Assembly (NCBI GenBank): GCA_947253735.1
Contig: CAMYAU010000082.1
Coordinates: 1-6,568, forward strand
Source: an uncultured Varibaculum sp.
Lineage (GTDB): Bacteria; Actinomycetota; Actinomycetes; Actinomycetales; Actinomycetaceae
Direction: 5' to 3'
DNA: 6,568 nucleotides
The translations under genes and the position numbers were made by a program. Shown piece by piece: positions 6,055 to 6,568 of this stretch (the first letter of the stretch is position 1; every line of letters begins with the position of its first letter). A model generated the notes under the pieces. It made no database searches. It saw nothing but the letters and a program-made list of their open reading frames with translations, and had not been told where the DNA came from.

Positions 6055-6568
6055 GTACTTTAGTCTATAGCCTTTCACCGGCTCTCTTGGCTGCTGGAAC
6101 CGCCCTGATGATTATCGGTTCCCTGGCAGCGTGCATATTAACAATGAGCCAATGGTTCATTCATCGTCGCCCCTTAGCCACCGTATTCCTCTTAAGCGTA
6201 ACAGTGCTACTGTCCTTTTACACCTGGGGATTTGCAGTTGCGATTATCAACTCGCAAGCCGGAATTTTCGTCCTCAACGATTATAATTTTGGCTGGTTTG
6301 TGCTTATCTGCCTGATTTTAGGATTGGCGTTACTCAAAACCACCTACCGATTTGCAGCAGCTCCTTTACTAGTTTTCTTAACCGCACTTCTGCCTCCCCT
6401 CCTCGACTGGGGCGGAAAGTGGATGCTGCTTGCTGCCGGAACCTTTTCTACAACTTGGCTGGGTGTACAGGTATGGCGAGAATGGCAGCTGCTGCTACAC
6501 GACTTGAGTCCTTTTAGTATCAAAGAAGCTTTAGACCGTCCCGAACATGGGGTGCTGTTTTCTGATTC
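6051..6568 (+). CDS. Multi-TM sensor protein, probable histidine kinase; 3' partial
   Basis: The start is GTG 6051, within GTGA shared with the previous stop. The SD GGGGAG at 6037-6042 is 8 bases upstream. The frame stays open to the window edge (172 codons). The N-terminal 142 residues form about five TM helices: 10-32, 42-66, 82-95, 100-118 and 124-141. Immediately after comes a charged cytoplasmic stretch, WREWQLLLHD, then LSPFSIKEALDRPEHG and VLFSD. This resembles the opening of the PAS-like domain I associate with membrane sensor kinases (a SIKEALD helix followed by G-hydrophobic-F-x-D). The catalytic region, if present, lies beyond the window, so kinase activity is inferred from position and this motif alone. 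Tight coupling to the 877-aa receptor suggests the two form one complex, with this protein the likely phosphodonor for the response regulator. It could instead be a second non-catalytic sensor subunit. Confidence 0.8.
   Translation, partial: MSTLVYSLSPALLAAGTALMIIGSLAACILTMSQWFIHRRPLATVFLLSVTVLLSFYTWGFAVAIINSQAGIFVLNDYNFGWFVLICLILGLALLKTTYRFAAAPLLVFLTALLPPLLDWGGKWMLLAAGTFSTTWLGVQVWREWQLLLHDLSPFSIKEALDRPEHGVLFSD

Overview
The window has dense, single-strand coding, with Shine-Dalgarno (SD) sequences before most genes, near-balanced base composition by eye, and frequent GTG/TTG starts. All six genes lie on the plus strand. Nothing in the sequence fixes the taxon. My best guess is a moderate-GC actinobacterium (for example the Mobiluncus/Varibaculum group), held with low confidence because the same gene families also occur in Firmicutes.

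Left half (1-2620): a three-gene module. It begins with the 3' end of a gene whose product ends in two zinc ribbons, most likely an SPFH-domain (YdjI-like) protein. Next is a 413-aa protein with two N-terminal zinc ribbons and a single C-terminal membrane anchor (YdjG-like). The third gene, 9 bases further on, encodes a TPM-domain protein with a signal peptide, a second membrane segment and a Ser/Gly-rich tail (YdjH/YgcG-like). This combination matches the Bacillus subtilis ydjG-ydjH-ydjI set, which works with the phage-shock protein PspA at the membrane, although the gene order differs here. I infer a membrane-stress or membrane-organisation role.

Middle (2621-2768): a non-coding gap with a plausible extended -10 promoter and a strong SD that places the next start at a TTG.

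Right half (2769-6568): a signalling operon. A NarL/LuxR-type response regulator with all phosphorylation residues is followed after 13 bases by an 877-aa receptor. The receptor has one membrane segment, an extracytoplasmic region resembling a type 2 solute-binding protein, a seven-helix membrane block with a TNDxHH motif, and a cytoplasmic part laid out like a sensor kinase but without a recognisable phospho-accepting histidine or ATP-binding motifs. A third gene overlaps it by four bases and encodes a five-helix membrane protein that runs off the window just as a PAS-like sensor domain seems to begin. I propose that the 877-aa protein is a kinase-dead ligand receptor and that the truncated third gene is the active kinase for the response regulator. 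The catalytic half of that third gene lies outside the window, so this remains inference.

No RNA genes, mobile elements, CRISPR arrays or attachment sites were seen.
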